Assembly (NCBI RefSeq): GCF_041008525.1
Contig: NZ_JBFLUG010000025.1
Span: 1 to 64,000, forward strand
DNA length: 64,000 nucleotides
Origin: Parafrankia sp041008525
GTDB lineage: Bacteria; Actinomycetota; Actinomycetes; Frankiales; Frankiaceae
Direction of reading: 5' to 3'
Positions 1-8,515 of the stretch are shown piece after piece. Every line of letters starts with the position of its first letter. Position 1 is the stretch's first letter. The translations under genes were made by a program, and so were the position numbers. The notes under the pieces are model-generated. The model was given only the letters and a program-made list of their open reading frames with translations. It was not told the origin of the DNA and did not search any database.

Positions 1-9
1 ATCAGCGCA

Positions 10-381
10 CTACGCCTGGCCGGGCACAAGAGCATCGCCCCCGCCCTGCGGGCCACCGCCCGCAGACCCGAGCGCGTCCTCCAGATCATCGGCCTGATCA
101 GCGAAAAGGGACTTTGACGGAGCCCTGGTCCACTGCCCACCCAGCTCGCCGGCCCAGTAGGTGTTCACCGAACCGGGACAGCCCGCCGGCTCGGAGATGA
201 TCACCTCGACGTCCTGAACCGTCTCGACGGGGCCTCCGCAGCTTCCGGCGGGTGGCTGCTGGTCCGTGGACGCGGCGCCGTCTCCGGCGGTCGTCGACTC
301 CAGCCCGGCGCATCCCGCCAGCAGACTGCTCCCGAGTACAGCGGCGAGCATGCTCGCCAGGACCGTGCGCCTGACCCCCAT
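10..381 (-). CDS. Small secreted lipoprotein, unknown function
   Basis: Encodes 123 aa. The N-terminus has a typical lipoprotein signal: basic MGVRR, a hydrophobic core, and lipobox LLAGC with the lipidated Cys at residue 24. After that comes a Ser/Gly/Asp-rich linker, a conserved-looking core with two further Cys (about residues 48 and 68) that could form a disulfide outside the membrane, and a Gly-rich tail. The open frame continues upstream, but the ATG at 381 is chosen because it starts the signal peptide. No family is recognised. It is divergent from the binding-protein gene at 698. Function unknown. Confidence 0.6.
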   Translation of the reverse strand: MGVRRTVLASMLAAVLGSSLLAGCAGLESTTAGDGAASTDQQPPAGSCGGPVETVQDVEVIISEPAGCPGSVNTYWAGELGGQWTRAPSKSLFADQADDLEDALGSAGGGPQGGGDALVPGQA

Positions 382-697
382 ACCGCTACCGTATGGGCCC
401 AGGTGGACAAATGGTCCGGTTCGTCGGCGCGCAGACAGCTCCGTGCCGGGCCTCCGGCGGGCCGGTCCCGTCGGCGGGCTCCGCCCGGCTGGCCGGCCAG
501 GCCGCGGCCTGGCCGCGGCCCTCCGGGCGGCGGATGACCGGGGTGAAAGTCGGTGGCTGGTCGCCCGCCTGGGTCCGCCCATCACGTCTGGATTTTGGGT
601 TAAAGGTGGTACTTTGCCGCCATAGCCTGCGTTTTGCCTGGGCGGAACCTCGCGACCAGCGAACCTGACAGCCGCCCGGAATCTCCCGGGAGGAACC
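382..697. other. Divergent intergenic region
   Basis: 316 bases between two divergent lipoprotein genes. The half near the plus-strand gene is less GC-rich (about 585-630) and is the likely promoter area. A strong Shine-Dalgarno, GGGAGGAACC, directly precedes the ATG at 698. No gene seen. Confidence 0.5.
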
Positions 698-1903
698 ATG
701 CGTGCGAACGGTCCGATCGGTTCTTTAGTGATGGCGGCCGTCATCTTCGCCATCGCGATTGCTGCTTGCTCCACGGTCAGCACCGGTAGTGAGGCGGTCG
801 CCTGTAACAGTCCCGGTGTGTCTGCCGACGAGGTGAGGATCGGCTTTGTTTTCTCGGACTCCGGTGCGGGCAGCGGCGCCCTGTCTCCGTCCCGCGCCGG
901 CGTCGACGCACGACTCGGGCTGGCGAACGAGGAGGGCGGTATCCACGGCCGGAGGATCGAGTACGTCATGCGTGATGACGAGACCTCGCTCTCTCGGAAC
1001 GCACGTGCTGTCAAGGAGCTCGTCGGGAAGAAGTCCGTGTTCGGACTCGTCGCCGCGACGGTGACGCTCAATGACGCGATGGTGCAGCTTGACGAGCAGC
1101 AGGTGCCGGTGGTCGGGCTGGCCGCCGAGGCCACCTGGGCCGCGCATCAGAACATGTTCAGCTTCATCTACACGGACTCACCCGGGGCCGTCGCCCGCTA
1201 TGTCGGGTCAACCGGCGGGACCAGGGTCGGCATCGTCATCACCGGCACGGCACCGTCGACGCTGGAGCTCGCGGCGAAGTACACGGACTCACTACGCGCG
1301 GTCGGTGTCGCCTCGGATCTGGTTCCTTTCTCCGCGGCGAGCGACAGCCCCGTGCGCACGGTGCGGGAACTCGCGGAGAAGGGAGTGAACGCGCTGATCG
1401 GACTGTCGACGCTGGATGATCTGGCCGCGATCATGCAGGCCGCTCGCGATGAACACCTGGACCTCGCCGCCAGTGTGGCGCTGAGTGGCTATGACCGGCA
1501 GTTGCTCGCCACCACCGGCCCGACGATGTCCGGGCTGTCGTTTCCCGTGTACTTCCGCCCCTTCGAGGCTGGTGGAGCCGCCATCGACCGTTATCGCGAG
1601 GCGGTCGCCAGGTTCGCTCCGGAGATCGGGCAGCCTGATCGACAGATGGCGATGTTCGGCTACATCTACACCGACATCTTTCTACGGGGCCTGGAGCTGG
1701 CAGGCCCCTGCCCGACCCGTGAGGTCTTCATCAGTGCGCTGCGCAACGTCACACATTATGACGCGGGCGGTCTGATCTCCCCGGTCAGCTTCCGTGACAA
1801 CGCCGGAGAGCCCAGCCCCTGCGCCGCGATCGTCCAGATCAACGCGGCCGGAGACGCCTTCGATGTGGCCCGGGAACGTATCTGCAGCGATGGCGCCGGC
1901 TGA
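698..1903 (+). CDS. ABC-type substrate-binding lipoprotein (branched-chain amino acid/amide type)
   Basis: Encodes 401 aa. The lipoprotein signal has lipobox AIAAC (Cys24). The mature part follows the periplasmic-binding protein type 1 (Peripla_BP_6) pattern: a VRIGF strand after a short Cys-containing linker, a GxxxARLGLANEEGGIHGR region, and a second lobe around residues 200-320. Family members capture amino acids, amides or aromatic acids for ABC import. No permease or ATPase gene is nearby, so it is an orphan binding protein. It is a paralog of the gene at 51403: both share the CNSPG/CTTPG linker, VRIG, LANE/GG-HGR, a VVGLA-E-W segment and an ECPTRE/PCPTRE motif near the C-terminus. Start supported by GGGAGGAACC. 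Substrate not predictable. Confidence 0.85.
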   Translation: MRANGPIGSLVMAAVIFAIAIAACSTVSTGSEAVACNSPGVSADEVRIGFVFSDSGAGSGALSPSRAGVDARLGLANEEGGIHGRRIEYVMRDDETSLSRNARAVKELVGKKSVFGLVAATVTLNDAMVQLDEQQVPVVGLAAEATWAAHQNMFSFIYTDSPGAVARYVGSTGGTRVGIVITGTAPSTLELAAKYTDSLRAVGVASDLVPFSAASDSPVRTVRELAEKGVNALIGLSTLDDLAAIMQAARDEHLDLAASVALSGYDRQLLATTGPTMSGLSFPVYFRPFEAGGAAIDRYREAVARFAPEIGQPDRQMAMFGYIYTDIFLRGLELAGPCPTREVFISALRNVTHYDAGGLISPVSFRDNAGEPSPCAAIVQINAAGDAFDVARERICSDGAG

Positions 1904-1940
1904 CCGGCAGGCGTGGGTCGGACCGGCGAGGTGGGCTGCC

Positions 1941-1980
1941 GAGCCGAGCCGAGCCGAGCCGAGTTGAGCCGAGCTGAGCG
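1941..1980. repeat. Pentanucleotide GAGCC tandem repeat
   Basis: Eight consecutive 5-base units of GAGCC or one- to two-base variants (four perfect, then gagtt, gagcc, gagct, gagcg), lying between the binding-protein stop and the P450. It is a simple-sequence repeat prone to slippage. Confidence 0.8.
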
Positions 1981-2102
1981 CCGAGCCGTGGCGTGGCGGG
2001 TCGGTGCGGCGGGTCGGCGGGTCGGCGACATCTGGCAGGGCGCCGCCGGGGCAGCTGGACCGGTCCGAGCCGTCCCAGGCGGCCTCCACCCGCCCGCTAT
2101 CT

Positions 2103-2122
2103 CATGCAAGACCTCTTGCATG
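2103..2122. promoter_or_regulatory. Perfect inverted repeat, probable operator upstream of P450
   Basis: Arms CATGCAAGA and TCTTGCATG are exact reverse complements (9 bp) around a 2-base CC spacer. The site is lower in GC than its surroundings and lies 62 bases before the P450 start, where a dimeric repressor would sit. No regulator gene is adjacent on the left; the TetR at 3501-4304 is the nearest candidate. Confidence 0.55.
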
Positions 2123-2184
2123 AAATGGCGGGCGGTGCGACTGTCATCGGTGACATCCACTGGTTCGGCACTTCTGGAGGCGGC

Positions 2185-3375
2185 GTGACGACCTCGGAGC
2201 TCTCCGCGGGTCCGATGGACCCCACGCGCGACGACCGCAAGTCGGCGGCCCTGGCAGCCCAGCGTGTGCACGCCGATGCCGGGGCGCGGGTCGTCGGCAA
2301 CTTCCGGGAGGGCCGTGAGATCCTGCGCAGCTCCCAGGTGCGCCAGGCCGGTGCGGGTTCCGACCAGATGGACCCGGATGACGAGTTCTGCCCGGTCTTC
2401 TTCCTCGACGGCGACACCCATCGCCGGCGGCGTACGTCGATCGCCCGCTTCTTCACCCCGAAGGCCATCAGCTCCCGCCACCGCCTGGTCATGGAGCGCA
2501 CCACCGACGAGCTGCTCACCAGGGTGCGGGCCGACGGGACGGGGCGGCTCGACGAGCTGAGCTACAAGCTGGCCGTCGCGGTCGCCGCGGAGATCGTCGG
2601 CCTGACGAACAGCAACCAGGCCGGTATGGCGAAACGCATCCAGGCGACCCTGCTCGGCACCCGGCTACGCGGCATGCATCCCGTCGTCCGCTTCGGGGCG
2701 CAGGCCGTGACCGCCGTGCACGGGATCCGCTTCCTCCTCCACGATGTGCGCCCCGCGATCAGAGCCCGCCGGGAGCAGCGGCAGGAGGATGTGATCTCCC
2801 ATCTGATCGAGGAGGGCTACCCGGACAAGGCGATCCTCATCGAGTGCATGACCTACGCCGTGGCCGGCATGGTGACGACCCGTGAGTTCATCGTGATGTG
2901 CGCCTGGCACCTGTTCGACGACGATGCCCTGCGCGCCCGCTTCGTCGCCGGTGACGAAGCCGACCAGGTCGCGATCCTCGAGGAGATCCTCCGGCTCGAG
3001 CCGGTCGCCGCGATGCTGCACAGGCGCGCCACCGAGGACGCCGACCTGGGAGTGGGCGCCGTCAGAGCGGGAGATCTGGTCGCGGTCAACATCCGGGCCG
3101 CCAACGTCGACCCGGAGACAGTGGGTGCCTGCCCGCACGCCCTCGACCCCGATCGGGCCGGCCGGGAGAAGGTGGTCGGCTCCTACATGAGCTTCGGCGA
3201 CGGCAGCCACCGGTGCCCCGGCGCGCAGGTGGCGATCGCCGAGACCCGGGTGTTCCTGGATGCGCTTCTGCGCCTGCCCGGCATCCGCCTCGAACGCGCC
3301 CCGGACATGACCTGGTGCGACGGGCTCATGAGCTACGAGCTGCGCGGCGCCGTCGTCACCTGCTCATCCGCCTGA
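2185..3375 (+). CDS. Cytochrome P450
   Basis: Encodes 396 aa, normal for a soluble bacterial class I P450 (haem monooxygenase fed by ferredoxin). Visible signatures: I-helix oxygen-binding motif AGMVTT (227-232), K-helix EILR (ExxR, 267-270), and the haem loop FGDGSHRCPG (337-346) with axial ligand Cys344. GTG at 2185 is taken as start because TGGAGG sits 4 bases before it; the frame is open further upstream through non-conserved sequence. No ferredoxin or reductase gene is adjacent, so redox partners must come from elsewhere. Substrate unknown; the isolated position does not suggest a biosynthetic cluster. An inverted repeat at 2103-2122 likely controls it. Confidence 0.9.
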   Translation: MTTSELSAGPMDPTRDDRKSAALAAQRVHADAGARVVGNFREGREILRSSQVRQAGAGSDQMDPDDEFCPVFFLDGDTHRRRRTSIARFFTPKAISSRHRLVMERTTDELLTRVRADGTGRLDELSYKLAVAVAAEIVGLTNSNQAGMAKRIQATLLGTRLRGMHPVVRFGAQAVTAVHGIRFLLHDVRPAIRARREQRQEDVISHLIEEGYPDKAILIECMTYAVAGMVTTREFIVMCAWHLFDDDALRARFVAGDEADQVAILEEILRLEPVAAMLHRRATEDADLGVGAVRAGDLVAVNIRAANVDPETVGACPHALDPDRAGREKVVGSYMSFGDGSHRCPGAQVAIAETRVFLDALLRLPGIRLERAPDMTWCDGLMSYELRGAVVTCSSA

Positions 3376-3447
3376 CCTCACCAGGTCGAGGTCACCAGAC
3401 CGAGATCACCCGGCTTCGTGACCAGGCGCCTGAACCATCAGTTGGAT

Positions 3448-3508
3448 GGCAGGCAGGCAGACAGGCAGTGAGGTAGTCAGTCAGTCAGTCAGGCAGTCAG
3501 TCAGTCAG
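3448..3508. repeat. Tetranucleotide GGCA/GTCA repeat at 3' end of TetR gene
   Basis: About 15 tetramers of GGCA, GACA and GTCA fill the space between the convergent P450 and TetR genes and run into the TetR stop codon. Read on the minus strand as (CTGA)n, every frame meets TGA within a few units, so slippage could not extend the TetR protein far. Confidence 0.75.
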
Positions 3509-4304
3509 CCGGACCGGGCCGGGCCGGCGCTGACGGGGGTGCGGTGAGCGCCGCGGCGGCCATGTCGAACAGGTCGGTGACGTACGGCTCGTAGGAGACG
3601 TCGCCGCCGGTGCCTGGAAACGCAGGTTCCCCGGTGCCTGCGGCGCGGACCTCGCCGAACCCGGCCAGCGCGGCCAGACAGAGGCGGACCAGATGCGCCA
3701 GCCGCAGCGCCCGCAGCGGGCCGGGAACCTCTGCCAGCTGGTCGAGGATCGCCACGGACACCTCGTGCCCGACCGGGCCCGCCGGCCTGCCGCCGGCCCA
3801 CCACGGGTGACGGGCCGGCGGATGGGAGCTGAACCGGCCGAGGAAGCCCACGTAGTGGCTGCCCGGCCGGCGGGCCTCCTCCGCCAGCGGGCGCATCAGG
3901 ACGTCGAACAGCCCACGGACGGTCCTGTCCTGGTCCTGGGCGCGGAACGTGGCCAGCAGCTCGGCCCGCCGCCGGTCGAGCGGCGGGACCCGGTGGGCGA
4001 CGATCGCCTCGAGCAGGCCGCGCTCGCTGCCGAAGTGGTACTGCACGGCGTTGTTGTTGCCGTTGCCGGCGGCCCGGCAGATGTGCCGCAGCGACACAGC
4101 TTCCAGGCCGTGCTCGGCGTAAAGCCGTTCCGCTGCCAGCAGGAGCCGCAGCCGTGCCTCCTGGGACCGCGGTCCGGCGGCCGCGGTCTCCCACTCCGAA
4201 GCTGTCTTCCGCCCCGCCTCGACCGAGGTCAGCTCCGGCTCCGGCGACGGGGCGGACGATGAAGGGGCGGACGGCGACGGGGCGGACGGCGATGCTGGCA
4301 GCAT
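3501..4304 (-). CDS. TetR-family transcriptional regulator
   Basis: Encodes 267 aa. The first 35-40 residues are a low-complexity Ser/Pro/Ala stretch (repeats of SAPSP). The TetR helix-turn-helix follows: RLRLLLAAERLYAEHGL, then VSLRHICRAAGNG, then AVQYHFGSERGLL. The rest is a ligand-binding, dimerisation domain of the family's usual size. The ATG lies 2 bases after the stop of the transport ATPase gene, so it should be the last gene of the binding protein-dioxygenase-ABC operon and may autoregulate it. The extra-long low-complexity N-terminus is unusual; a downstream start is possible but none has a better ribosome site. Confidence 0.8.
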   Translation of the reverse strand: MLPASPSAPSPSAPSSSAPSPEPELTSVEAGRKTASEWETAAAGPRSQEARLRLLLAAERLYAEHGLEAVSLRHICRAAGNGNNNAVQYHFGSERGLLEAIVAHRVPPLDRRRAELLATFRAQDQDRTVRGLFDVLMRPLAEEARRPGSHYVGFLGRFSSHPPARHPWWAGGRPAGPVGHEVSVAILDQLAEVPGPLRALRLAHLVRLCLAALAGFGEVRAAGTGEPAFPGTGGDVSYEPYVTDLFDMAAAALTAPPSAPARPGPAD

Positions 4305-4306
4305 GA

Positions 4307-5119
4307 CTAACAGTATTCGGCCTGGTGCCCGTCACCCTCGCCTGCCTCGTCGTCGACGACTCCGAGCTCGGTCAGCAGGCGGGCGCGCAGGGCGGTGAAG
4401 GTCGGGTCGGAGCGGTGGCGCGCACCGCCGATCCGGACCGGCTCGTCCAGGGAGAGCCGGCCGTCGGTGAGGACGGCGACCCGGTCGGCCAGCAGGATCG
4501 CCTCGTCGACATCGTGCGTCACGAGCAGCACGGCCGGCCGGTGGCGCCGGCACAGGTCACGCAACAGGCTGTGCATACGGATCCGGGTGAGCGCGTCGAG
4601 TGCGCCGAACGGTTCGTCGAGCAGGAGCAGGCCGGGGGAGCGGACCAGGGCCCGGGCGAGTGCCGCCCGCTGGGCCTCCCCGCCGGACAGTGTCGCGGGC
4701 CAGGCCCGTTCCCTGCCGCCGAGCCCGACCTCGGCCAGCGCCGCGGTAGCCCTGGCACGGGCGTCCCGGTGCCGCAGGCCCAGTTGCACGTTGTCCAGCA
4801 CTCTGGCCCAGGGCAGCAGCCGTGGGTCCTGGAAGACGACCGCGTCGCGTTCGGGAACGGTCGCCTGCCCGGTGGCGTCGGAGTCGAGACCCGCGAGGAT
4901 GCGCAGCAGCGTGCTCTTGCCCGAGCCGGACCGTCCGAGCAGCGCGACGAACTCGCCTGCGGCGATGTCCAGATCGATGCCGGCCAGTACCTCGCGCCCG
5001 GCGAACTCGCGGCGCACGCCGCGGACGCGCACGGCAGGCTGGGAGGCGCCGCCGCCCGCATGCGCCTGCGGAGCGGTCGCGGTCGGGCTGGGCACCGTCG
5101 GGGCGGGGGCGGCGGTCAT
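4307..5119 (-). CDS. ssuB: ABC transporter ATPase, aliphatic sulfonate/taurine type (SsuB/TauB)
   Basis: Encodes 270 aa. Nucleotide-binding domain with Walker A GRSGSGKST (62-70), Q-loop Gln97, signature LSGGE (144-148), Walker B LLLLDEP (164-170) and switch His202. LPWARVLDNV after the Q-loop is typical of the nitrate/sulfonate/taurine importer ATPases. It powers the permease encoded at 5116-6069, with which it overlaps by 4 bases (ATGA), implying translational coupling. The N-terminal 28 residues are Pro/Ala-rich and not part of the fold. Gene name is by family; the true substrate could be taurine, an alkylsulfonate or a sulfate ester. Confidence 0.88.
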   Translation of the reverse strand: MTAAPAPTVPSPTATAPQAHAGGGASQPAVRVRGVRREFAGREVLAGIDLDIAAGEFVALLGRSGSGKSTLLRILAGLDSDATGQATVPERDAVVFQDPRLLPWARVLDNVQLGLRHRDARARATAALAEVGLGGRERAWPATLSGGEAQRAALARALVRSPGLLLLDEPFGALDALTRIRMHSLLRDLCRRHRPAVLLVTHDVDEAILLADRVAVLTDGRLSLDEPVRIGGARHRSDPTFTALRARLLTELGVVDDEAGEGDGHQAEYC

Positions 5120-6069
5120 CTGGCCTCCAGGCCGCGACGCCACACCAGGGTGCGGCGTTCGAGCAGGCGGACGAGAGCGTCGGAGAGCAGGCCGAGGACG
5201 CCGTAGACGGCGAGGCCGACAACGATGATGTCGGTCTGGCCGAACGTGCGGGCCTGGTCCATGAGATAGCCGATCCCGCTGGAGGCGTTGATCTGCTCGC
5301 TCACCACGAGGATCAGCCACGAGATCGTGAGCGCGAACCGCAGGCCGACGAGGAACCCCGGCAGGGCGCCGGGCAGGACCACCCTGCGGATCAGCCCGAG
5401 GCGGCCGAGCCGGACGGTGTGGGCCAGCTCCACGAAGCGCCCGTCGACGCCGCGGATCGCCGCGAAGGTGTTGATGTACACCGGGAACGCGGTACCCAGC
5501 GCGACCAGGAACACCTTCACCTCCTCGCCGATGCCGAACCACACGATCGCCAGCGGCACCAGGCCGAGGATGGGAACCGCGCGCAGGATCTGCACGGGCG
5601 CGTCGACCAGGTCCTCGCCGAGCTGGAACAGCCCGGACACCAGCGCGACGGTGACACCGAGCGCGAGTCCCAGCGCGACCCGACGCAGCGAGATCACCAG
5701 GTTGTCGCCCAGTGTGCCGTCGGCTGCCAGGGAGTAGCCGGTGTGCAGCACCGTCCACGGCCCGGCGAGGACGTCCTCCCGGATCCATCCCGTGGACGAG
5801 CCGACCTGCCAGATCGCCACCAGCAGCGCCGGGCCGAGCAGCCGGCGCAGCCACTTCGGTATCGGCCGCCGGCGTGGCCGGTCCGGGTCGGCGAGCGCCA
5901 GCGTGACGCTGCCCGGCCCGCCCGTGGCCGGAGCGGCGGCCGCCGGCGCCGCGGAAACGGTCTGACCCGCGGCGGTGGGAGCAGCGGCGGTGGCGGTGGG
6001 AGCGGTGGAGCCGGGGGCGGCGCCGAGATCGTCGGCGCCGCCACGGTTGCCCAACGCGAGCGAGGTCAC
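5116..6069 (-). CDS. ssuC: ABC transporter permease, sulfonate/taurine type (SsuC/TauC)
   Basis: Encodes 317 aa of the binding-protein-dependent inner membrane component family. An Ala/Pro-rich cytoplasmic N-terminus (1-70) precedes about six membrane helices starting at LLGPALLVAIWQVG. The family EAA loop, which contacts the ATPase, is seen in the segment with ELAHTVRLGRLGLIRRVVLPGALPG. Overlaps by 4 bases with both the dioxygenase upstream and the ATPase downstream. It forms a homodimeric channel in this transporter type. The extended N-terminus is longer than in the E. coli proteins. Confidence 0.87.
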   Translation of the reverse strand: MTSLALGNRGGADDLGAAPGSTAPTATAAAPTAAGQTVSAAPAAAAPATGGPGSVTLALADPDRPRRRPIPKWLRRLLGPALLVAIWQVGSSTGWIREDVLAGPWTVLHTGYSLAADGTLGDNLVISLRRVALGLALGVTVALVSGLFQLGEDLVDAPVQILRAVPILGLVPLAIVWFGIGEEVKVFLVALGTAFPVYINTFAAIRGVDGRFVELAHTVRLGRLGLIRRVVLPGALPGFLVGLRFALTISWLILVVSEQINASSGIGYLMDQARTFGQTDIIVVGLAVYGVLGLLSDALVRLLERRTLVWRRGLEAR

Positions 6070-6992
6070 GAGAACGACCCGCCCTCGCGGGCCTCGGACT
6101 GACCGCCGTCGACACCGACCGGGATGTCACCGGCGATGGTGATCCGGTGCATCACCCGGTCGAAGCCGAGGTGGCCGTAGTCGGTCGGGACGAGGTGGGC
6201 GGTCGCCCGGTTGTCCCAGAACGCGATGCTGTCGGGCTGCCACCGGAACCGGACCGTGTACGCCGGGGTTGCCAGGTGGTTGAAGAGCAGGCTGAGGACC
6301 TGCTGGCTCTCGGTGTTGGACAGCTCGACGATTCGCTCGGTGAAGTTCGGGCTGACGAAGAGAACACGCTCGCCCGTTTCCGGATGCACGCGCACCACCG
6401 GGTGGACCGTCTCGTAGCGCGTGCTGGTGAACAGCTTCTGCAGCTGGCTGCTGTCGCCACGCTCCAGGTGGATCTGGTTCACGTGCACCGCGTGCAGACC
6501 GTCGATGAAGCTCCGCAGCGGCTCGGAAAGCGTCTCGTAGGCGACGGCCAGATTCGTCCACTGGGTGTCGCCGCCGTAGGGCGGAATGACCACGCCGCGC
6601 AGGATCGAGCCCATCGGTGGGTTGTGGACGAACGTGACGTCCGTGTGCCACAGGCTGCGGACCTGGAACCCGCTCTTCAGACCGGCCGAGTAGGCCTGCG
6701 AGTCCAGCGGGAAGATCTCCGGGTGGCCCTCGAGTGTCGGCAGCGTCGGGTGCCCCGGGGTGACCTCGCCGAACTGCCGACCGAACGCGATCTGCTGGGC
6801 CGGGGTGACATGCTGGTCGCGGAAGAACACGACCTTCCACTTCAGCAGTGTTGCCCGGATCTCCGCGACGACCGCGGGCTCGAGCGGCTCCCTGAGGTCG
6901 ACGCCGAAGATCTCGGCACCGATGTAGCCGGACAGCGGGCGGACATCAAGGCCGACGGCGGATGCGGTTTCGGTCTCGTTCGTGATGGTCAC
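6066..6992 (-). CDS. Fe(II)/2-oxoglutarate dioxygenase, TauD/AtsK family
   Basis: Encodes 308 aa, standard for the TauD family, which couples 2-oxoglutarate decarboxylation to hydroxylation next to a sulfonate or sulfate ester and so releases sulfite or sulfate in the cytoplasm. The iron triad is visible: His116 and Asp118 in WHTDVTF and His266 in NRATAH. Arg279 and Arg283 in DRVMHR fit the 2-oxoglutarate carboxylate site. The gene overlaps by 4 bases with the binding protein upstream and the permease downstream, so uptake and cleavage are co-expressed. Taurine, alkylsulfates and other substrates (some family members act on chlorophenoxy acids) cannot be separated by sequence alone. Confidence 0.88.
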   Translation of the reverse strand: MTITNETETASAVGLDVRPLSGYIGAEIFGVDLREPLEPAVVAEIRATLLKWKVVFFRDQHVTPAQQIAFGRQFGEVTPGHPTLPTLEGHPEIFPLDSQAYSAGLKSGFQVRSLWHTDVTFVHNPPMGSILRGVVIPPYGGDTQWTNLAVAYETLSEPLRSFIDGLHAVHVNQIHLERGDSSQLQKLFTSTRYETVHPVVRVHPETGERVLFVSPNFTERIVELSNTESQQVLSLLFNHLATPAYTVRFRWQPDSIAFWDNRATAHLVPTDYGHLGFDRVMHRITIAGDIPVGVDGGQSEAREGGSFS

Positions 6993-8053
6993 TGCTGGGC
7001 CTCCTGTACGGCAGAGTTGTAACGGACGTCGAAAACCTTGGAGATGTCGACCTTCCGGGGAAGGACACCGCTGCTGAAGAAGAGATCGGCCAGTTTCTGC
7101 GCGCCGCCGATGCTGGTCGGGTCGATGGGGACGAAGGTCGACGGGACACTCGTGTCCACCAGCAGCCGGGCGGTGCCGCGCGGAACGTTCTGCTGCTCGA
7201 CGTAGTACCTGTCGATGTACTCGTCGGCGTGGCCGTTCCGCCAGGAGACGGCCTTCACCCAGCGCCCCACGAAGTCACCGAGAGCGGCCTGCTTCGCCGG
7301 GTCCGACAGCACTTTCTGCGTCGTGATCAGGTACTGCACGACCGGAGAGGCGTCGGCGCCCTCCACCCTGCGGGCGGTCGGATTGGCCTGCAGGTAGGTC
7401 GTGGCGAGCGGCTCGGCCGTCACACCGGCGTCGACGTCACCGCGGGCGAGCGCGTTGGGAATGTCGGTCACCGCCAGACTGACGACGTCGACGTCCTTCT
7501 GCTGCAGGTCCACGGACTCCAGCGAACGCAGCAGATAGGCCTGCAGAATGGTGCCGGTCGTGATGGCGACCTTCTTGCCCTTCAGGTCCGCGACCGAGCG
7601 GATGGTGCTGCCCGGCCTGGTGGCGAGGACCAGCTGCCCCGGTGGGTTGTGCCAGGCGGCGATCACCGCGAGGTCCTGGCCGGAGGCGGCGGCGATCACC
7701 GGCGGGGTGTCGGCGACGTAGCCGACGTCCACCGCGTTCGCCCGGAACGCCTCCAGCAGCAGCGGGCCGGAGGCGAACGTCGACCAGTCGACGGTGTACG
7801 GCGTCCCGGTGCCCTGACCGGACAGGTCGAGGGCGGGCTTGAGCGTTCCCTGGTCACCGACGCGTAGCTCCGTGTCGGCCGGGATCGCCGTCGGGAAGCT
7901 GGTTGCCGGTGTGGCCGCCGTACCGCCGGAACCTGAGCCGGCGTCCGAGCCGCAGGCGGCCAGTGCGCCGACGGTGAGAAGAGCGGACAGGGCTGCCAGG
8001 GCAACCGTGCGGCGCGGCCGACCCCGGCCGGCCCGGAGGGCAGGCGTGAACAC
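6989..8053 (-). CDS. ABC substrate-binding lipoprotein, sulfonate/nitrate/taurine type
   Basis: Encodes 354 aa from GTG at 8053. GAGGAG lies 5 bases before this codon and it gives a clean lipoprotein signal (RRTVALAAL ... LAACG, Cys34); the frame is open 19 codons further to 8110. The mature protein is a type 2 binding fold of the SsuA/TauA/NMT1 family: VGDQGTLKPA, then ADTPPVIAAASG, then VADLKGKKVAITTGT. It should deliver the substrate to the permease and ATPase encoded downstream. First gene of a five-gene operon in which four genes are joined by 4-base overlaps. Confidence 0.88.
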   Translation of the reverse strand: MFTPALRAGRGRPRRTVALAALSALLTVGALAACGSDAGSGSGGTAATPATSFPTAIPADTELRVGDQGTLKPALDLSGQGTGTPYTVDWSTFASGPLLLEAFRANAVDVGYVADTPPVIAAASGQDLAVIAAWHNPPGQLVLATRPGSTIRSVADLKGKKVAITTGTILQAYLLRSLESVDLQQKDVDVVSLAVTDIPNALARGDVDAGVTAEPLATTYLQANPTARRVEGADASPVVQYLITTQKVLSDPAKQAALGDFVGRWVKAVSWRNGHADEYIDRYYVEQQNVPRGTARLLVDTSVPSTFVPIDPTSIGGAQKLADLFFSSGVLPRKVDISKVFDVRYNSAVQEAQQ

Positions 8054-8515
8054 AGGACTCCTCGTGGAGGTGGGATGCCGCGCGGCGCCCTGCGCGGTGA
8101 AGAGGTGCACCCGAGGGGACGGGGCTGGCGCCTTGACCCGCTCACTGAAGCATTTAAGTCAGCCGTTTGTCAACTTAGTCGGTCGAGATACTGCCCTTAT
8201 GTTTCAGGGTGATCTCAACGGGGTGCGGCGGGTGCGGCGGGCGCGGCGGAATGCGGCACGCGCTCGGCCACGGGGCCACCGTCAGCTGGGCCGGCGTCGA
8301 GAAGCCTGCCTGGTGACCGACTGCCGGCGGGCGTGGACAACGCGGCCAGGCAGGGCCGTGCGCGCGCCGGCGACGGTGGGGGCGCTTGGTGCTTCCTCGC
8401 CAACCGGCGACACAGGGGCAACCGGGGGACAGTCGTCCGGGCCCGCCCCCCGGACGCCTCCGTTCGCCGTGCCGCGTTCAGGCAGGACGGCTCGCCGCAG
8501 GCCGGGTGGGTCGCG
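8054..8515. other. Intergenic region with candidate operon promoter
   Basis: About 460 bases between the operon start and the 3' end of the TIR gene. Near 8145-8215 the GC content drops; a TTGACA hexamer on the minus strand (8168-8173) could be a -35 element for the transport operon, but no good -10 is seen at 16-18 bases. The rest is GC-rich with no convincing gene. Confidence 0.35.

Noticed and set aside
382..1134. N-terminal extension of the small lipoprotein into the binding-protein region
   Set aside because: The extension would overlap a well-supported gene on the other strand, and the signal peptide starts at 381.
8168..8173. TTGACA as a firm -35 box
   Set aside because: No matching -10 at the right distance, so it is only mentioned as a candidate within the intergenic entry.
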